Shown here: piece after piece, positions 53,962 through 62,687 of the stretch
Position numbering within the stretch: the stretch's first letter is position 1
Layout: each line of letters opens with the position of its first letter
Assembly: GCA_019245115.1 (NCBI GenBank)
Contig: JAFARZ010000095.1
Span: 1 to 63,547, forward strand
DNA: 63,547 bases
Direction of reading: 5' to 3'
From: Streptosporangiaceae bacterium
Lineage (GTDB): Bacteria > Actinomycetota > Actinomycetes > Streptosporangiales > Streptosporangiaceae
Program-made: the position numbers and the translations under genes
Notes under the pieces: generated by a model
The model's input: only the letters and a program-made list of their open reading frames with translations
The model's database searches: none
Told to the model about the DNA's origin: nothing

Positions 53962-55377
53962 GTGCCTGAGTCTGCCATGCCCGTGATGTGCCGTGCCCTG
54001 GTTCCGGAAGTACTCCCCGCGGTGATGCCGCAGGTCCCTGCGGTGCCGGAGTTCCTGCCCGCGGCGCCCGCGGCCCCGGTCCTGCCGTCCCGGGTTCCCG
54101 CCGACCTGCCCGCGGAGGGAAGGGAAGCGCTCGCGGCAGCGCTGGCCGGGCCGGTGCCCGGCGCGCAGCGGAAGACCGGGCGGAAGACAGTCCTGCCCGA
54201 TGACGTCACTCCTTTGACCTGGGACGATGTCGAGATGGCGAGGTTCCTCGGGTTCCTCCGCTCGATGTCGGACCGCCGCGACCCGCGTGGCAGGCGGCTT
54301 CCCCTGGACTACCTCGTCGCACTCGCGGTCGCGGCCGGCGCGGCCGGGGACGACAGCCCGGAGGCCGCCGCGGCCTGGGCCGCCGCGGCGCCAGCCCGGA
54401 TCCTGCACCGGCTCGGCGCGCCCCGCGACGCCGCCGGGAATCCCCGCCGTCCGGACGCTGCGACCTTCAGCCGGGTCCTCGGCGACCCGGCTCATGCCCA
54501 GCAGGCCGATGACGTCCTGTGCGCCTGGACGGCAGCTCGCGCCCGTGACCTGCGGCCCGGCATGCGCAAGCACCTGCGCGTCGACGGGAAGGCGCTGCGC
54601 GGCGCCGCCCGCGGCGGCACCGCGCCGATGCTCCTGTCCGGCCTGTGGGACGACGGCACCACCGCCGCCCAGCTCCCCGTGAACACCAGGAAGGAAAACG
54701 AGATCCCCGTCTTCCGCGACCTCCTGGACAAGATCCCCGCCGGCGACCTGGAAGGCGCGGTGATATCCGCCGACCAGATGCACACCCAGCGCAAGCATGC
54801 GGCGAAGATCGGCAAAGCCGGGGCCTTCTTCCTCTTCACCATCGGCGGTAACCAGCAGAAACTCTTCGACGCGGCGGACGCGCTCCCCTGGCGGGCCCTC
54901 GCCGGGGAGGCCTGGACCGTCGACCGGGGCCACGGCCGGATCGACGCGCGCACAATCAAGACCCTCCCTCCCACGCCGGAAATCCTGAAGAAATGGCCCG
55001 AAGTCCGGCAGGTCTTCCTCGTCGAAAGGTACAGCTACGGCACGGACGGGGAACTGCTCGGCGCGGTCGCCGTCCTCGGCATCACCAGCCTGCCCCCGGA
55101 CCAGGCTGACGCCGCTGATCTGCTCGCCTACCTGCGAGGCCACTGGTCGATAGAGATGCACCACTATGCCCGTGACCTCACGTTCGGCGAGGACGGGCAC
55201 CGCTCCGCCACCGCGCCCCAGGCCTTCGCCGCCATCCGCAACGCCGTCCTCGGCTCGCTCCGGCTCCTCGGCGTCACCCGCATCTCCGCCCAGATCCGCA
55301 CCGCCGGGCGGCACCCTTACCAGCTCCCGTTCCAGCTCCTCGGCCTCGCCGGGCTCTGGACCCCGCCACCCGCATGA
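53962..55377 (+). CDS. ISAs1-family transposase
   Basis: About 471 residues from GTG 53962 (GAAGGA upstream; ATG 53977 is an alternative). Marks of the ISAs1/DDE family are LRVDGKALRGAARGG, VISADQMHTQRKHA and HWSIEMHHYARDLTFGEDGH with RSATAPQAFAAIRNAVL. These carry the catalytic Asp and Glu region, and the frame is intact. A strong hairpin GCGGGG-TT-CCCCGC (53894-53907) in the leader could block read-through translation from neighbouring transcripts. Terminal inverted repeats and target duplications could not be recognised, so the exact ends of the insertion sequence are unknown. Confidence 0.85.
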   Translation: MPESAMPVMCRALVPEVLPAVMPQVPAVPEFLPAAPAAPVLPSRVPADLPAEGREALAAALAGPVPGAQRKTGRKTVLPDDVTPLTWDDVEMARFLGFLRSMSDRRDPRGRRLPLDYLVALAVAAGAAGDDSPEAAAAWAAAAPARILHRLGAPRDAAGNPRRPDAATFSRVLGDPAHAQQADDVLCAWTAARARDLRPGMRKHLRVDGKALRGAARGGTAPMLLSGLWDDGTTAAQLPVNTRKENEIPVFRDLLDKIPAGDLEGAVISADQMHTQRKHAAKIGKAGAFFLFTIGGNQQKLFDAADALPWRALAGEAWTVDRGHGRIDARTIKTLPPTPEILKKWPEVRQVFLVERYSYGTDGELLGAVAVLGITSLPPDQADAADLLAYLRGHWSIEMHHYARDLTFGEDGHRSATAPQAFAAIRNAVLGSLRLLGVTRISAQIRTAGRHPYQLPFQLLGLAGLWTPPPA

Positions 55378-55650
55378 TGCCTCCCCGAGACAGAAACGAG
55401 ACCGGAAAACGCCGCCCGGCGGAAACCGCGAAAACCGCAGCTCCGTGATCAGCGCAAAAGGAGGCAGCTACGCCAGCCAGCTACTCAAAGACCGACTTTG
55501 CAGACGCCCTGGCCCGCCACTACCCGTCGGCGAATACGCGATCATCAGCCTGTGGACGCATATCGCGACTGACCTGGGCCTGACCCTGTCCTAGTACCGC
55601 AGCCAGATCCAGATTTCGGACGCTGTTAACATCTCACGGCAAATACCTGA

Positions 55651-55687
55651 TCACTGGTACTGGGCCGACAAAGCCCGGTACCAGTGA
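55651..55687. terminator. Strong perfect-stem hairpin
   Basis: TCACTGGTAC-T-GGGC-CGACAAA-GCCC-G-GTACCAGTGA: 14 Watson-Crick pairs and one G-T pair around a 7-base loop. No T-run follows on either strand. It may be a transcription terminator or a structured end of a mobile element. Confidence 0.4.
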
Positions 55688-55755
55688 CAGGACGGTTAAC
55701 CGACATTCCACACAGCCCGCCAGACCCTGCGCTGACCATCTGAGCATTGCAGCCA

Positions 55756-55997
55756 GCACCGCCGTCCCCTGCGAGCCCGCGACCTGTGCGTGGCCCTGGA
55801 CCTGCCGATCGTGTCCAAGAACACCGAGAACATCCGCTCCAAACTCAAACGCCTGGTCAGCCGCGGCATCCTCATCGAGACCGAAGCCGGATTGTTCGGT
55901 CAGCCACACCCCTAACCCGGACCGCAGGCCTGCAGCCAGGACACCTAACCCAGCCCAGCCGGCGAAAGGGACATCGACTCGCGGAACGTCTCTGAAC
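55756..55997 (+). pseudogene. 3' remnant of a winged-helix-like gene, copy 1
   Basis: The frame gives LRARDLCVALDLPIVSKNT, then NIRSKLKRLVSRGILIETEA, ending GLFGQPHP and stop at 55915. It is followed by a distinctive trailer ACACCTAACCCAGCCCAGCC and a purine block. Copy 2 at 58730-58990 repeats both the coding end and the trailer. The end reads like the C-terminal helix-turn-helix of accessory genes next to actinomycete transposases. Confidence 0.45.
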
Positions 55998-56161
55998 GCC
56001 CCGGGGTGTGTTCAGGGAGGCAGCCGGATAGTTGATCATTGGCGCTTGTGGTCACGCGGTATTGCGGCGCGGTCTGCAGCCGGCGGGTCAGCTTACGGGC
56101 GGAGAAGGACGGGCGCCGGATGCCGGGACGAGGGCCTGCCAGGCTCGCCCCGGCCCCCGTT

Positions 56162-56323
56162 TTACGGGATGATCCTCCCAGCGGGCACGTAGCGGCCGGT
56201 CGCCGCCAGGGCGACCGCTAGGGCGAAGATCATGATGAACAGGAGCGCCACGAGAAACCTGGCAGTCCGGCTCGCCTGCCGCTGCTTCTTGTGAGGGCGA
56301 AGGTGCGCCTTGTTGCTCATCAT
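56162..56323 (-). CDS. Small single-span membrane protein
   Basis: 53 residues from ATG 56323 (MMSNKAHLRP), with GAGAGG upstream. A basic N-terminal segment (HKKQRQASRTAR) is followed by one membrane span FLVALLFIMIFALAVALAAT and a short outside tail. No family was recognised. It lies just downstream of the lipoprotein gene of the PadR operon and may be its last member. Confidence 0.5.
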   Translation of the reverse strand: MMSNKAHLRPHKKQRQASRTARFLVALLFIMIFALAVALAATGRYVPAGRIIP

Positions 56324-56390
56324 GTTCCTCTCACGGGAACGGCAGCGACCGGATCGCCGCGCGGGCTGCTGAGGTAAGCCATCGTGCCCG

Positions 56391-56951
56391 TCACTGCCGA
56401 CCAGGCGGGGCGAGCAAGCGCTGAAGCTGGAGGACTTGATCCTTGCCCGGCATGAAGACATGGAAGCGCGGGCCTGGGAGTGGCTGCGTCACCTGGGGGA
56501 GCAGCCAGGTCCGGCCGGCTACGGCGATGCCGAGGTAGCCGTTGGCGTCCGCGGCTGTCGTGGTGACCTCTGTCAGCGCTGGCACGTCGGCGGCGGGCAG
56601 GGTGATCGTGAATCCGTACGTGGGAGGGCCTGCCGCCGTGCCCGGGGGAGAGATCGCGGAGACCGGGGAGATCGCTGCGGAGGAGAACGTTGCGGGCGTG
56701 CCGAGCTCGCGGTAGCACTGACCGGGTCCCCCGGACAGCGCGACGGAGCCGGCCGGGCACCCGCCTGCGGCCGTGGGGGCCTGGATGCCCATGGCCTCCA
56801 GGACGAACGGTGACTTCAGCTGGCTTGGCTGCGGCACTTCCCCGGCTGGCCCGAGCGGAGTCATGTGGCTGCAGGCGGCGGTGAGCATGAGGCCTGCGGC
56901 TAGCACGCCGGCCAGGACAGGCGCCGGGCGCGGCCAGGAGCGGAACGGCAT
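56391..56951 (-). CDS. Lipoprotein with SecDF-P1 head-like domain
   Basis: About 186 residues from ATG 56951, preceded by GGAGAG. The signal MPFRSWPRPAPVLAGVLAAG ends with a lipobox LTAAC, so it is anchored outside the membrane. The C-terminal part (YGFTITLPAADVPALTEVTT, then GYLGIAVAGRTWLLPQV) resembles the SecDF P1 head subdomain, which is also found on its own in actinomycete lipoproteins. It follows a membrane-protein gene by 35 bp on the same strand and probably shares its PadR-controlled transcription. Exact role unknown. Confidence 0.65.
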   Translation of the reverse strand: MPFRSWPRPAPVLAGVLAAGLMLTAACSHMTPLGPAGEVPQPSQLKSPFVLEAMGIQAPTAAGGCPAGSVALSGGPGQCYRELGTPATFSSAAISPVSAISPPGTAAGPPTYGFTITLPAADVPALTEVTTTAADANGYLGIAVAGRTWLLPQVTQPLPGPRFHVFMPGKDQVLQLQRLLAPPGRQ

Positions 56952-56986
56952 GTCCAGGGCTCTCCTCCCGGCAGGACGTCGCTTGC

Positions 56987-58045
56987 TCACCGCAGGGGCG
57001 GATGAGCTGGCGGTGTGGGCGCTGCCGCCTGAGCGCGGGCGGCATCAGGGATGACTAGCGCGACGGCGGCCAGCAGGATCAGCAGTTCCGCCAGGCTCAC
57101 CTTGATCAGGTGCGGGTCGTTCACGTAGCTGCCGAGCGAGACGATCCGCCACACCCCGGCGGCGGCGCCGAGCAGCGTCAGGGCCAGCGACCACGCGCCC
57201 GGGCCGGCAGCCCGGCCGGACCAGGGCAGCGCCCAGGGCGCGTGTGCCAGGCAGGCGACGCTGACCACCAGACAGCCCAGCCCGGCGGAGTCCGGCAGCC
57301 AGGCCTGGTCGCCGGCCGACTGGAGCACCAGCACCGGCACGGGTACCAGCAGGCAGTAGCCGGGCAGCGCCAGCAGCCAGGGCCGGCGCGCGGCAGCCGG
57401 GGCATCGCGGTGGAAGGCGGCGACGGCCAGGACCGGGGTGAGGTCGAACAGGATGAAGGAGCTCCACGAGCTGAGGGGCCGCAGCATGTTCCCGTCGAGC
57501 TGCGCCGCCAGCAGCAACAGCAGGTCCGCGGCGACGGGCAGGGCCGCGATGAACCGGGCCGTCCGGTACTGCCCGAGCACTAGTGCCAGGAAGACCACGA
57601 TCCAGGTGTAATCGACGACCTGCCCCACGGCAGGCCAGGCGCCGCCGGGCAGCGGCCCTGCCAGGCTCGCGGGCAGCGCGGGGAGCCAGCTGGCCGGGTG
57701 GCGGCGCCAGGCCAGGAGCGTGAGGTCGGCGAGGCCCTGCGCCGCATGCGCCAGCAGCACCGCGAGCACCGCGCACCGCACGGCCTGGCCCCAGGCGAGG
57801 TACCGGCGCGGCGCTCCCGCGCCGCCCAGGTACAGCCGGGCGGCCAGCGCGGCCACGCTGGCGGCCTCCGGCCAGGCGGGCTTGCCGAACTCGCAAGCGT
57901 ACGCGTCCTGGTCCTCGTCGCCGGTGACCCGGCTGTCCAGGAACGCGGCGACCATGTCCTCTTCCCACCGGTCACGGTAGTAGCCGGGCAGCAGCCGCAG
58001 CAGCCGCCGGTAGCGGTCCTCCAGGGTCAGGCCGTCATCCTTCAT
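56987..58045 (-). CDS. Polytopic membrane protein of PadR operon
   Basis: 352 residues; the ATG overlaps the stop of the PadR gene (ATGA). The N-terminus MKDDGLTLEDRYRRLLRLLPGYYRDR resembles the short soluble head seen on many membrane proteins coupled to PadR regulators. About eight to nine hydrophobic segments follow (for example WIVVFLALVLGQY and LALPGYCLLVPVPVLVLQ). No transporter motif or catalytic residues are visible. It is probably a membrane sensor or lipid/ion-handling protein whose level is set by PadR. Confidence 0.7.
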   Translation of the reverse strand: MKDDGLTLEDRYRRLLRLLPGYYRDRWEEDMVAAFLDSRVTGDEDQDAYACEFGKPAWPEAASVAALAARLYLGGAGAPRRYLAWGQAVRCAVLAVLLAHAAQGLADLTLLAWRRHPASWLPALPASLAGPLPGGAWPAVGQVVDYTWIVVFLALVLGQYRTARFIAALPVAADLLLLLAAQLDGNMLRPLSSWSSFILFDLTPVLAVAAFHRDAPAAARRPWLLALPGYCLLVPVPVLVLQSAGDQAWLPDSAGLGCLVVSVACLAHAPWALPWSGRAAGPGAWSLALTLLGAAAGVWRIVSLGSYVNDPHLIKVSLAELLILLAAVALVIPDAARAQAAAPTPPAHPPLR

Positions 58046-58380
58046 CCGGCTGCCTCCCCGCCGGCCAGGCCCAGCCGGGCCTGCACTACCCGGGCGGTGC
58101 GGGCCCGCAGGTCAGCCTCCTGGGCAAGCGCGCGGCGCCCACTGGAGGTCAGCCGGTAATAGCGGCGCAGCCGGCCGTCGTGCGCCTCCTCCCGGTCGGG
58201 CTCGATCAGCCCCTCGGCGGCGAGCCGGTCCAGCACCCCGTACAGGCCGCCGATCTTCAGCTTCACCCGGTCCCGCGACAGCTCGGCCACCTCGCGCACG
58301 ATGCCGTACCCGTGCCGCGGGCTATCGGCCAGCGCGGTGAGCACGAAGAACGCCTGCCCGGTCATCGGCTTGCCCGTCAT
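58042..58380 (-). CDS. PadR-family transcriptional repressor
   Basis: 112 residues from ATG 58380 (MTGKPMTGQAFFVLTALADS). The PadR winged helix is clear: PRHGYGIVREVAELS, then KIGGLYGVLDRLAAEGLI and RRYYRLTSSGRRAL. PadR proteins are dimers that usually repress themselves and a membrane partner. The partner is coupled directly downstream. A perfect inverted repeat GCTAATAT-13 bp-ATATTAGC lies 4 bases before the start codon, at 58385-58413, and is the likely operator. Confidence 0.9.
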   Translation of the reverse strand: MTGKPMTGQAFFVLTALADSPRHGYGIVREVAELSRDRVKLKIGGLYGVLDRLAAEGLIEPDREEAHDGRLRRYYRLTSSGRRALAQEADLRARTARVVQARLGLAGGEAAG

Positions 58381-58384
58381 GTCA

Positions 58385-58413
58385 GCTAATATAATGGAAA
58401 CCAGGATATTAGC
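58385..58413. promoter_or_regulatory. Candidate PadR operator
   Basis: GCTAATAT (58385-58392) and ATATTAGC (58406-58413) are perfect inverted repeats with a 13-bp spacer, placed directly before the PadR start codon in an AT-rich pocket of a GC-rich genome. Position, symmetry and PadR family habit support autorepression. Confidence 0.65.
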
Positions 58414-58574
58414 CAAGTCAGGCCAGGCCGGATGGTGAAGCGCACCCGCCTGCCAACCCCGTCCGCGCGCCACCCAGGTCGCCGGCCCCGGGCACACGGG
58501 CACGTAGCGGACGGCAGCGGCCCCGAATCGACCCTCGCGGCGGGTACGCCCCGGTCAACGGCCCCGCCTCGGCC

Positions 58575-58609
58575 AGGAGCGAGGAGCGAGGAGCGAGGAG
58601 CGAGGAGCG
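58575..58609. repeat. Five tandem copies of a 7-mer
   Basis: AGGAGCG is repeated five times without error at 58575-58609, in a gene-poor stretch upstream of the PadR gene. No coding frame of note crosses it. Probably a slippage-prone simple repeat. Confidence 0.8.
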
Positions 58610-58729
58610 AGCTTAACGAGGCGATGAGCGACCTGCGGGTCACCCGCAAGACCCCTCATCTGGACGACGGCCAGCCCGCCGCGGAACCGGCCAGGCCCTC
58701 TCCAGCGCTCCCCGGCCACCCCGCCTACA

Positions 58730-58990
58730 GCAGATCCTTGACACCTTCACCGGCCTGCGCCGCCCCGGCCCCGCGACCTGCGCGCGGCCCGGTCATCCCG
58801 ATCGTGGCCAAGAACACCGAAGACATCTGCTCCAAGCTCAAGGGACCGGCCAGTCGCGGCATCCTCGCCGGCACCAAGCCCGGATTGTCCGCCCAGTTAC
58901 GCCCATAGCCCGGCCCGCAGCCCCTCCAGCAAGAACACCTAACCCAGCCCAGCCGACGAAAAGGACATCAACCCGCAAAACATCCTCTGA
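58730..58990 (+). pseudogene. 3' remnant of a winged-helix-like gene, copy 2
   Basis: With one shift the frame gives LDTFTGLRRP, then IVAKNTEDICSKLKGPASRG and LAGTKPGLSAQLRP with a stop at 58908, matching the coding end at 55756-55915. The trailer ACACCTAACCCAGCCCAGCC also recurs, at 58938 here, followed by a similar ACGAAAAGGACATC stretch. The copies are diverged and both are decayed. Confidence 0.45.
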
Positions 58991-59561
58991 CAGGGGCGCC
59001 GTCGATCTGAAATTTTCATGCTCCGAGGGTTGCTGCGGCGGCCGTCGCACGCGCCGAGATGGACCGTGCAAGCTTGCGCTGCCCGGCCTGGAGAACAGTC
59101 ACTCTCGCGGTGAGATGTTGTTTCGCCGCTTGGCGATGTTGGAACCGGTCCCTGTTCAACTTCGCCCGGACGCCGGCCGGCGGGCTAGATCGGCGCCCGC
59201 AGTGCAACGACGGGAGGGGTTCAGCGGCCAGACCCCAGTCTACTCAATACCGAGCTTTGGTAAACCACCCAAAAATCAACTCATACAAACAAAATCTTTG
59301 TTGGTTTGCTCATATGACCGGGCCAATATAACGCAGTCGGTTCACCGGCCAAACGCTTCTGATCGAAACACGTCGAAACTTGACAACCATTTCGGGCTGG
59401 GGGCATCTTCTTCTCGCCGATTGCGATGCTGCGACCCATGCAAGGAAGCCATGAAAGCTCAGACCGGAGCCAGCAACCGCCGACGGCGCCGCCGTCGGAT
59501 TGCGGACCTGCACGCCGGCAGCAACCAGCAACGGACCCTCGGCTGAAAAGGAGAACGGAAG

Positions 59562-61004
59562 GTGAAACCGGAACCACGGCGCTTCACGCGCCTGGCCCCG
59601 ATCGGGCTTGCCATCGCCCTGCTGCTGAGCGTGCTCGGCTTCCAGGCGGTGACCAGCACTGCGGCGAACGCGTCCACCAATCAGTTCCACGGCGTGAACT
59701 GGGCCAATCCTAACGACAATTTCATCACCGGCGACCTCGTGCCGGTGGGACTGACCGACGGCGACAGCTACTCGGCCACCTTCGCGAAGGCCACGTCGAT
59801 CATCAAGGGCTTCCAGGCGCTGGGCGCCAACACGGTACGGATGCCGTTCAACCACGCGACCGTCACCGACAGCTGGTGGGGCAGCTACCAAGGGGCGATC
59901 GACGCGGCCCTGGCCCTGGGCATGAAGGTGGTGCTCGCCCCCTGGCTGCAAAACGGCGTTGAGGGGTCGACGTTCTACTCCGACTGGAACGTCGTCATCG
60001 GCAAGTACCTCAGCAACTCTAACGTGTACTTCGACATCATGAACGAGCCGGCAGGCTACACCGCCGCCACCGAGGACAACATGGCCGCGCAGTGGGTGGC
60101 GACCTACCCCCAGATCCCCCGCGGCCGGATCATGGTCCCTGGCGCCTTCGCCGACCAGAACCTGTGCACCGTCGGTGCTGATTCCCGGCTGAGCGGGACC
60201 CTGCTGTCGATCCACATCTACGGCATGTTCGGCGACTCCCACACCACCGAGGGCGCCTGGGTCAGTGACTTCCTGAACGAGCTATGCGGCTACGAGGGCC
60301 GCGCGGTGCTGACCGAGTTCGGCGTGCCCATGAACACCGGCACTAACTACGACGGAGCACGCGACGGCACCAACCTCATCTCCTACCTTTACGGCATCAC
60401 CGACACGGTTCGCAGCCAGGGCATGGGTTCCATCCTCTGGACCGGGGTCAAGTCCGCCACCCAGACCCAGGGCCCCGGGCCGTGCGAGAACGCCTCCTGC
60501 GCCATCACCTCCCTGCAAGGCACCGCACCCAACTACACCCTCAGCATCAACAACCAGTCCGGCCTGGACCGCCTCCAGTACGCCTGGGGAGGCTCCAACC
60601 CCGGCGGCAGCGCCTCGACGACCGCCATCAACGGGCTGGGTTCCGGCAGGTGCCTGGACGTGACTAACGCTTCGCAGACCGCCGGCACCAAGGTGGAGAT
60701 CTGGGACTGCAACGGCGGGTCCAACCAGACCTGGACACGCACCTCCGGCCGCCAGCTCACCGTCTACGGCGGCGCCATGTGCCTGGACGCGACCGGGGGC
60801 GGCACCACTGCTGGTACCCCGGTGGAGATCTCGAACTGTAACGGCGGATCCAGCCAGCAGTGGAACATCAACTCCAACGGAACGATCACCGGCGTCCAGT
60901 CCGGCCTGTGCCTGGACGTCACCGGGGCATCCACCGCCAACGGCGCCCTCGTCGAACTGTGGACCTGCAACGGCGGCAGCAACCAGCAATGGATCATCGG
61001 CTGA
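59562..61004 (+). CDS. Secreted GH5 cellulase with ricin-type (CBM13) lectin domain
   Basis: 480 residues from GTG 59562, with AAAAGGAG 8 nt upstream. Residues 1-37 are a Sec signal (LAPIGLAIALLLSVLGFQAV, cleavage after ANA or nearby). The GH5 TIM barrel follows: NTVRMPFNHATV, acid/base Glu in YFDIMNEP (about residue 163) and nucleophile in VLTEFGVP (about residue 251). After a Gly/Ser linker the last 135 residues are three ricin B-type repeats with QxW (CLDVTNASQTAGTKVEIWDC and two like it). It hydrolyses beta-1,4-glucans outside the cell, and the lectin domain binds sugar chains. Complete and likely functional. Not part of the element. Confidence 0.92.
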   Translation: MKPEPRRFTRLAPIGLAIALLLSVLGFQAVTSTAANASTNQFHGVNWANPNDNFITGDLVPVGLTDGDSYSATFAKATSIIKGFQALGANTVRMPFNHATVTDSWWGSYQGAIDAALALGMKVVLAPWLQNGVEGSTFYSDWNVVIGKYLSNSNVYFDIMNEPAGYTAATEDNMAAQWVATYPQIPRGRIMVPGAFADQNLCTVGADSRLSGTLLSIHIYGMFGDSHTTEGAWVSDFLNELCGYEGRAVLTEFGVPMNTGTNYDGARDGTNLISYLYGITDTVRSQGMGSILWTGVKSATQTQGPGPCENASCAITSLQGTAPNYTLSINNQSGLDRLQYAWGGSNPGGSASTTAINGLGSGRCLDVTNASQTAGTKVEIWDCNGGSNQTWTRTSGRQLTVYGGAMCLDATGGGTTAGTPVEISNCNGGSSQQWNINSNGTITGVQSGLCLDVTGASTANGALVELWTCNGGSNQQWIIG

Positions 61005-61026
61005 CATCGCAATCCGGAACGCCACC

Positions 61027-61063
61027 CCGTCCCGGATAACCATCTGCACGGTGTGCGGGACGG
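61027..61063 (+). terminator. Inverted repeat after cellulase gene
   Basis: CCGTCCCG (61027-61034) and CGGGACGG (61056-61063) form an 8-bp perfect stem with a 21-base loop, 23 bp after the cellulase stop. It is a likely terminator, although no T-run follows. No gene is seen between 61005 and 61357 otherwise. Confidence 0.45.
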
Positions 61064-61357
61064 CTCATCACGGCCAGTCTCGCAGACCGTGCCAGCGAGC
61101 CGCTCGGGGCCGCCAGCCGCTACCCGGGTAACGACCGCTCGCTCAGGCACAGGCATAAAGCCCTGTAGTAGACCCGAAACCCAGCCGTAGGACGTGCGAG
61201 GTAGCTACGGTGCCTGCTCCGTAGATCAGGAACCGGAAGCCTGCGCGAGCCGCACGTGCCCAGCCGCGCTCAACGCGGAGTCAACTTTGGCGCGTAAGGA
61301 AGTTAACCGCGGTCCGCGATGATCGGCGGGACATACCGGCAAGGTAAGGGGAGCACG

Positions 61358-62284
61358 ATGGCGGTAGATGGCATCCGGGAAGCCACTCCGGAGAACATGC
61401 AGAAGCTGCGCGTAAAGCTGGCTGGCTCTGGCATCATGACGTCCGACGATCTCATGTCGCGACGCAACACCAAGCTCAAGGAAATGATCGAGGCTGCCGG
61501 CAAGTTCGAGCTCGCGGATGTCATCGATGCACTCCAGGGTCTGCCCGAGGAGCAAACCCAGGTGCCCGTCGTCGCACCCCGGAAGATGGTAGAGATCGTT
61601 ATCATCTGGTCCGGTACTCAGCTGTCGGACTTCTATATCGGCAAGTTGCGCGACGAGTACCTCAAACTGGACGACCAGACGAGGCATGGCGACACCGGGC
61701 AGCTGGCCAGCCTCCTCTACCAGCGGGTCGTGATCGAAGCTGACCGGAGCGGGAACGAGACCCGCAAGGCAGCCCTGGGCAACGCGAGCCAGATCCAGCA
61801 GGCACTCGATCAGGAACTGATTCACTTCGACGCGGTGACCCGTACCGAGAAGATCCTCAGCGGTTTCGGCCAGGTCTTGGTGCATCGCCCCCCGGACAGT
61901 TCATTCATCCGGCTCGATATGCAGGCCTTTCCCGCCAGCTGGCGGGTCTACAATTCGGGCAGCGGCCCGCTGCTCTCACCCGCCTTGGACGCCAGCAAGC
62001 TGGCTGTCCTGGTCAGCATCGGGCACGGCTACCCCGAAGGGCACACCGCCTTTCCCTCGCTCGGCTGGATCCCCCAGGACAAGCTCGTCGAAAGGGTCGG
62101 GCTCACCGACACCAAGAACGTCCTGCGCATCCCGCTCCAGTGCTTCCCGACCCAAGCCGTCATGAGCTGGCCAGGGCGCGCGATAAGCATCGAGAACGAC
62201 GGCCCGTCCGACGACAACGAGATGAAGAGCTGGATCGACAAGAAGCTGGCTGCCGAGGTGCAGGAATGGCTGTCTGAGAAGTGA
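61358..62284 (+). CDS. Hypothetical protein, unknown family
   Basis: 308 residues from ATG 61358, chosen over 61319 because AAGGGGAG precedes it. The beginning (GIREATPENMQKLRVKLAGS) is helical. The middle holds IVIIWSGTQLSDFYIGKLRDEYL and several beta-like segments (VLVSIGHGYPEGHTAFPSLG). No signal peptide, membrane segment or catalytic motif was recognised. It stands alone between the cellulase and an oxidoreductase stump. I cannot assign a function. Confidence 0.6.
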   Translation: MAVDGIREATPENMQKLRVKLAGSGIMTSDDLMSRRNTKLKEMIEAAGKFELADVIDALQGLPEEQTQVPVVAPRKMVEIVIIWSGTQLSDFYIGKLRDEYLKLDDQTRHGDTGQLASLLYQRVVIEADRSGNETRKAALGNASQIQQALDQELIHFDAVTRTEKILSGFGQVLVHRPPDSSFIRLDMQAFPASWRVYNSGSGPLLSPALDASKLAVLVSIGHGYPEGHTAFPSLGWIPQDKLVERVGLTDTKNVLRIPLQCFPTQAVMSWPGRAISIENDGPSDDNEMKSWIDKKLAAEVQEWLSEK

Positions 62285-62290
62285 CATCGG

Positions 62291-62506
62291 TCAGGTGGCG
62301 ACGGTGAAACGCTCCCGGTGGTGCGCCGGGGCCTCGACCTCGTCGACGGACGCCGTGGCGAAGTCGGCGCCCGAGATGTGCGAGTTGCCATTGGCGTCGG
62401 TGAGCAGGATGTCCCCGCCGGTCCGGTACTTGCCGGTGGCCTCGCCCGGCGCCCTCGCTGTCTCGTCCGCCGCATGGACGGTGTTCATCCACCGCATCAA
62501 TAACAA
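62291..62506 (-). pseudogene. C-terminal stump of an NmrA/SDR-type oxidoreductase
   Basis: The minus-strand frame gives ATGKYRTGGDILLTDANGNS, then SGADFATASVDEVEAPAHHR and ERFTVAT before the stop. This is the usual C-terminal part of small NAD(P)-binding epimerase-like proteins (NmrA/YwnB type). The Rossmann N-terminus is missing. It is a relic about 70 residues long. Confidence 0.6.
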
Positions 62507-62687
62507 GAGCCTTTAACACGAACGGACGGTGGTTCCCGGTCACCACGCCGGGAACCCCGTCCGGGCCAGGCAGCTCCTGTGCCCGCGTTATGCCGGGATC
62601 GCCTACGCCCAGACCGGCCCTGACCTCATTGCCGGAATGCAGGCTGGGGAGACCGTGATGGGCCCAGGCCGTCTGGGTGCATGGGTC

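Larger units (their letters stand above)
55378..56161. other. Remnant-rich gap downstream of the transposase
   Basis: No intact gene. The last part of a winged-helix-like gene lies at 55756-55915 (plus; LRARDLCVALDLPIVSKNT and onward to a stop), and its trailing sequence runs to about 55997. A strong hairpin is at 55651-55687 (TCACTGGTAC pairing with GTACCAGTGA, inner GGGC/GCCC). The remaining frames look like shadows. Confidence 0.5.
58414..59561. other. Long non-coding stretch with remnant copy 2 and AT-rich patch
   Basis: About 1.15 kb without an intact gene. It contains the tandem 7-mer and remnant copy 2 (58730-58990). An AT-rich patch at 59225-59390 includes the dyad AACAAA-ATC-TTTGTT (59288-59302), a likely control region for the cellulase gene. 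A GC-rich near-palindrome CCGACGGCGCCGCCGTCGG lies near 59479. Confidence 0.45.

Noticed and set aside
53716..55314. A 532-codon open frame on the minus strand
   Set aside because: It lies antisense to the ISAs1 transposase, is Gly/Arg-rich and shows no protein motif. It is an effect of high GC third positions.
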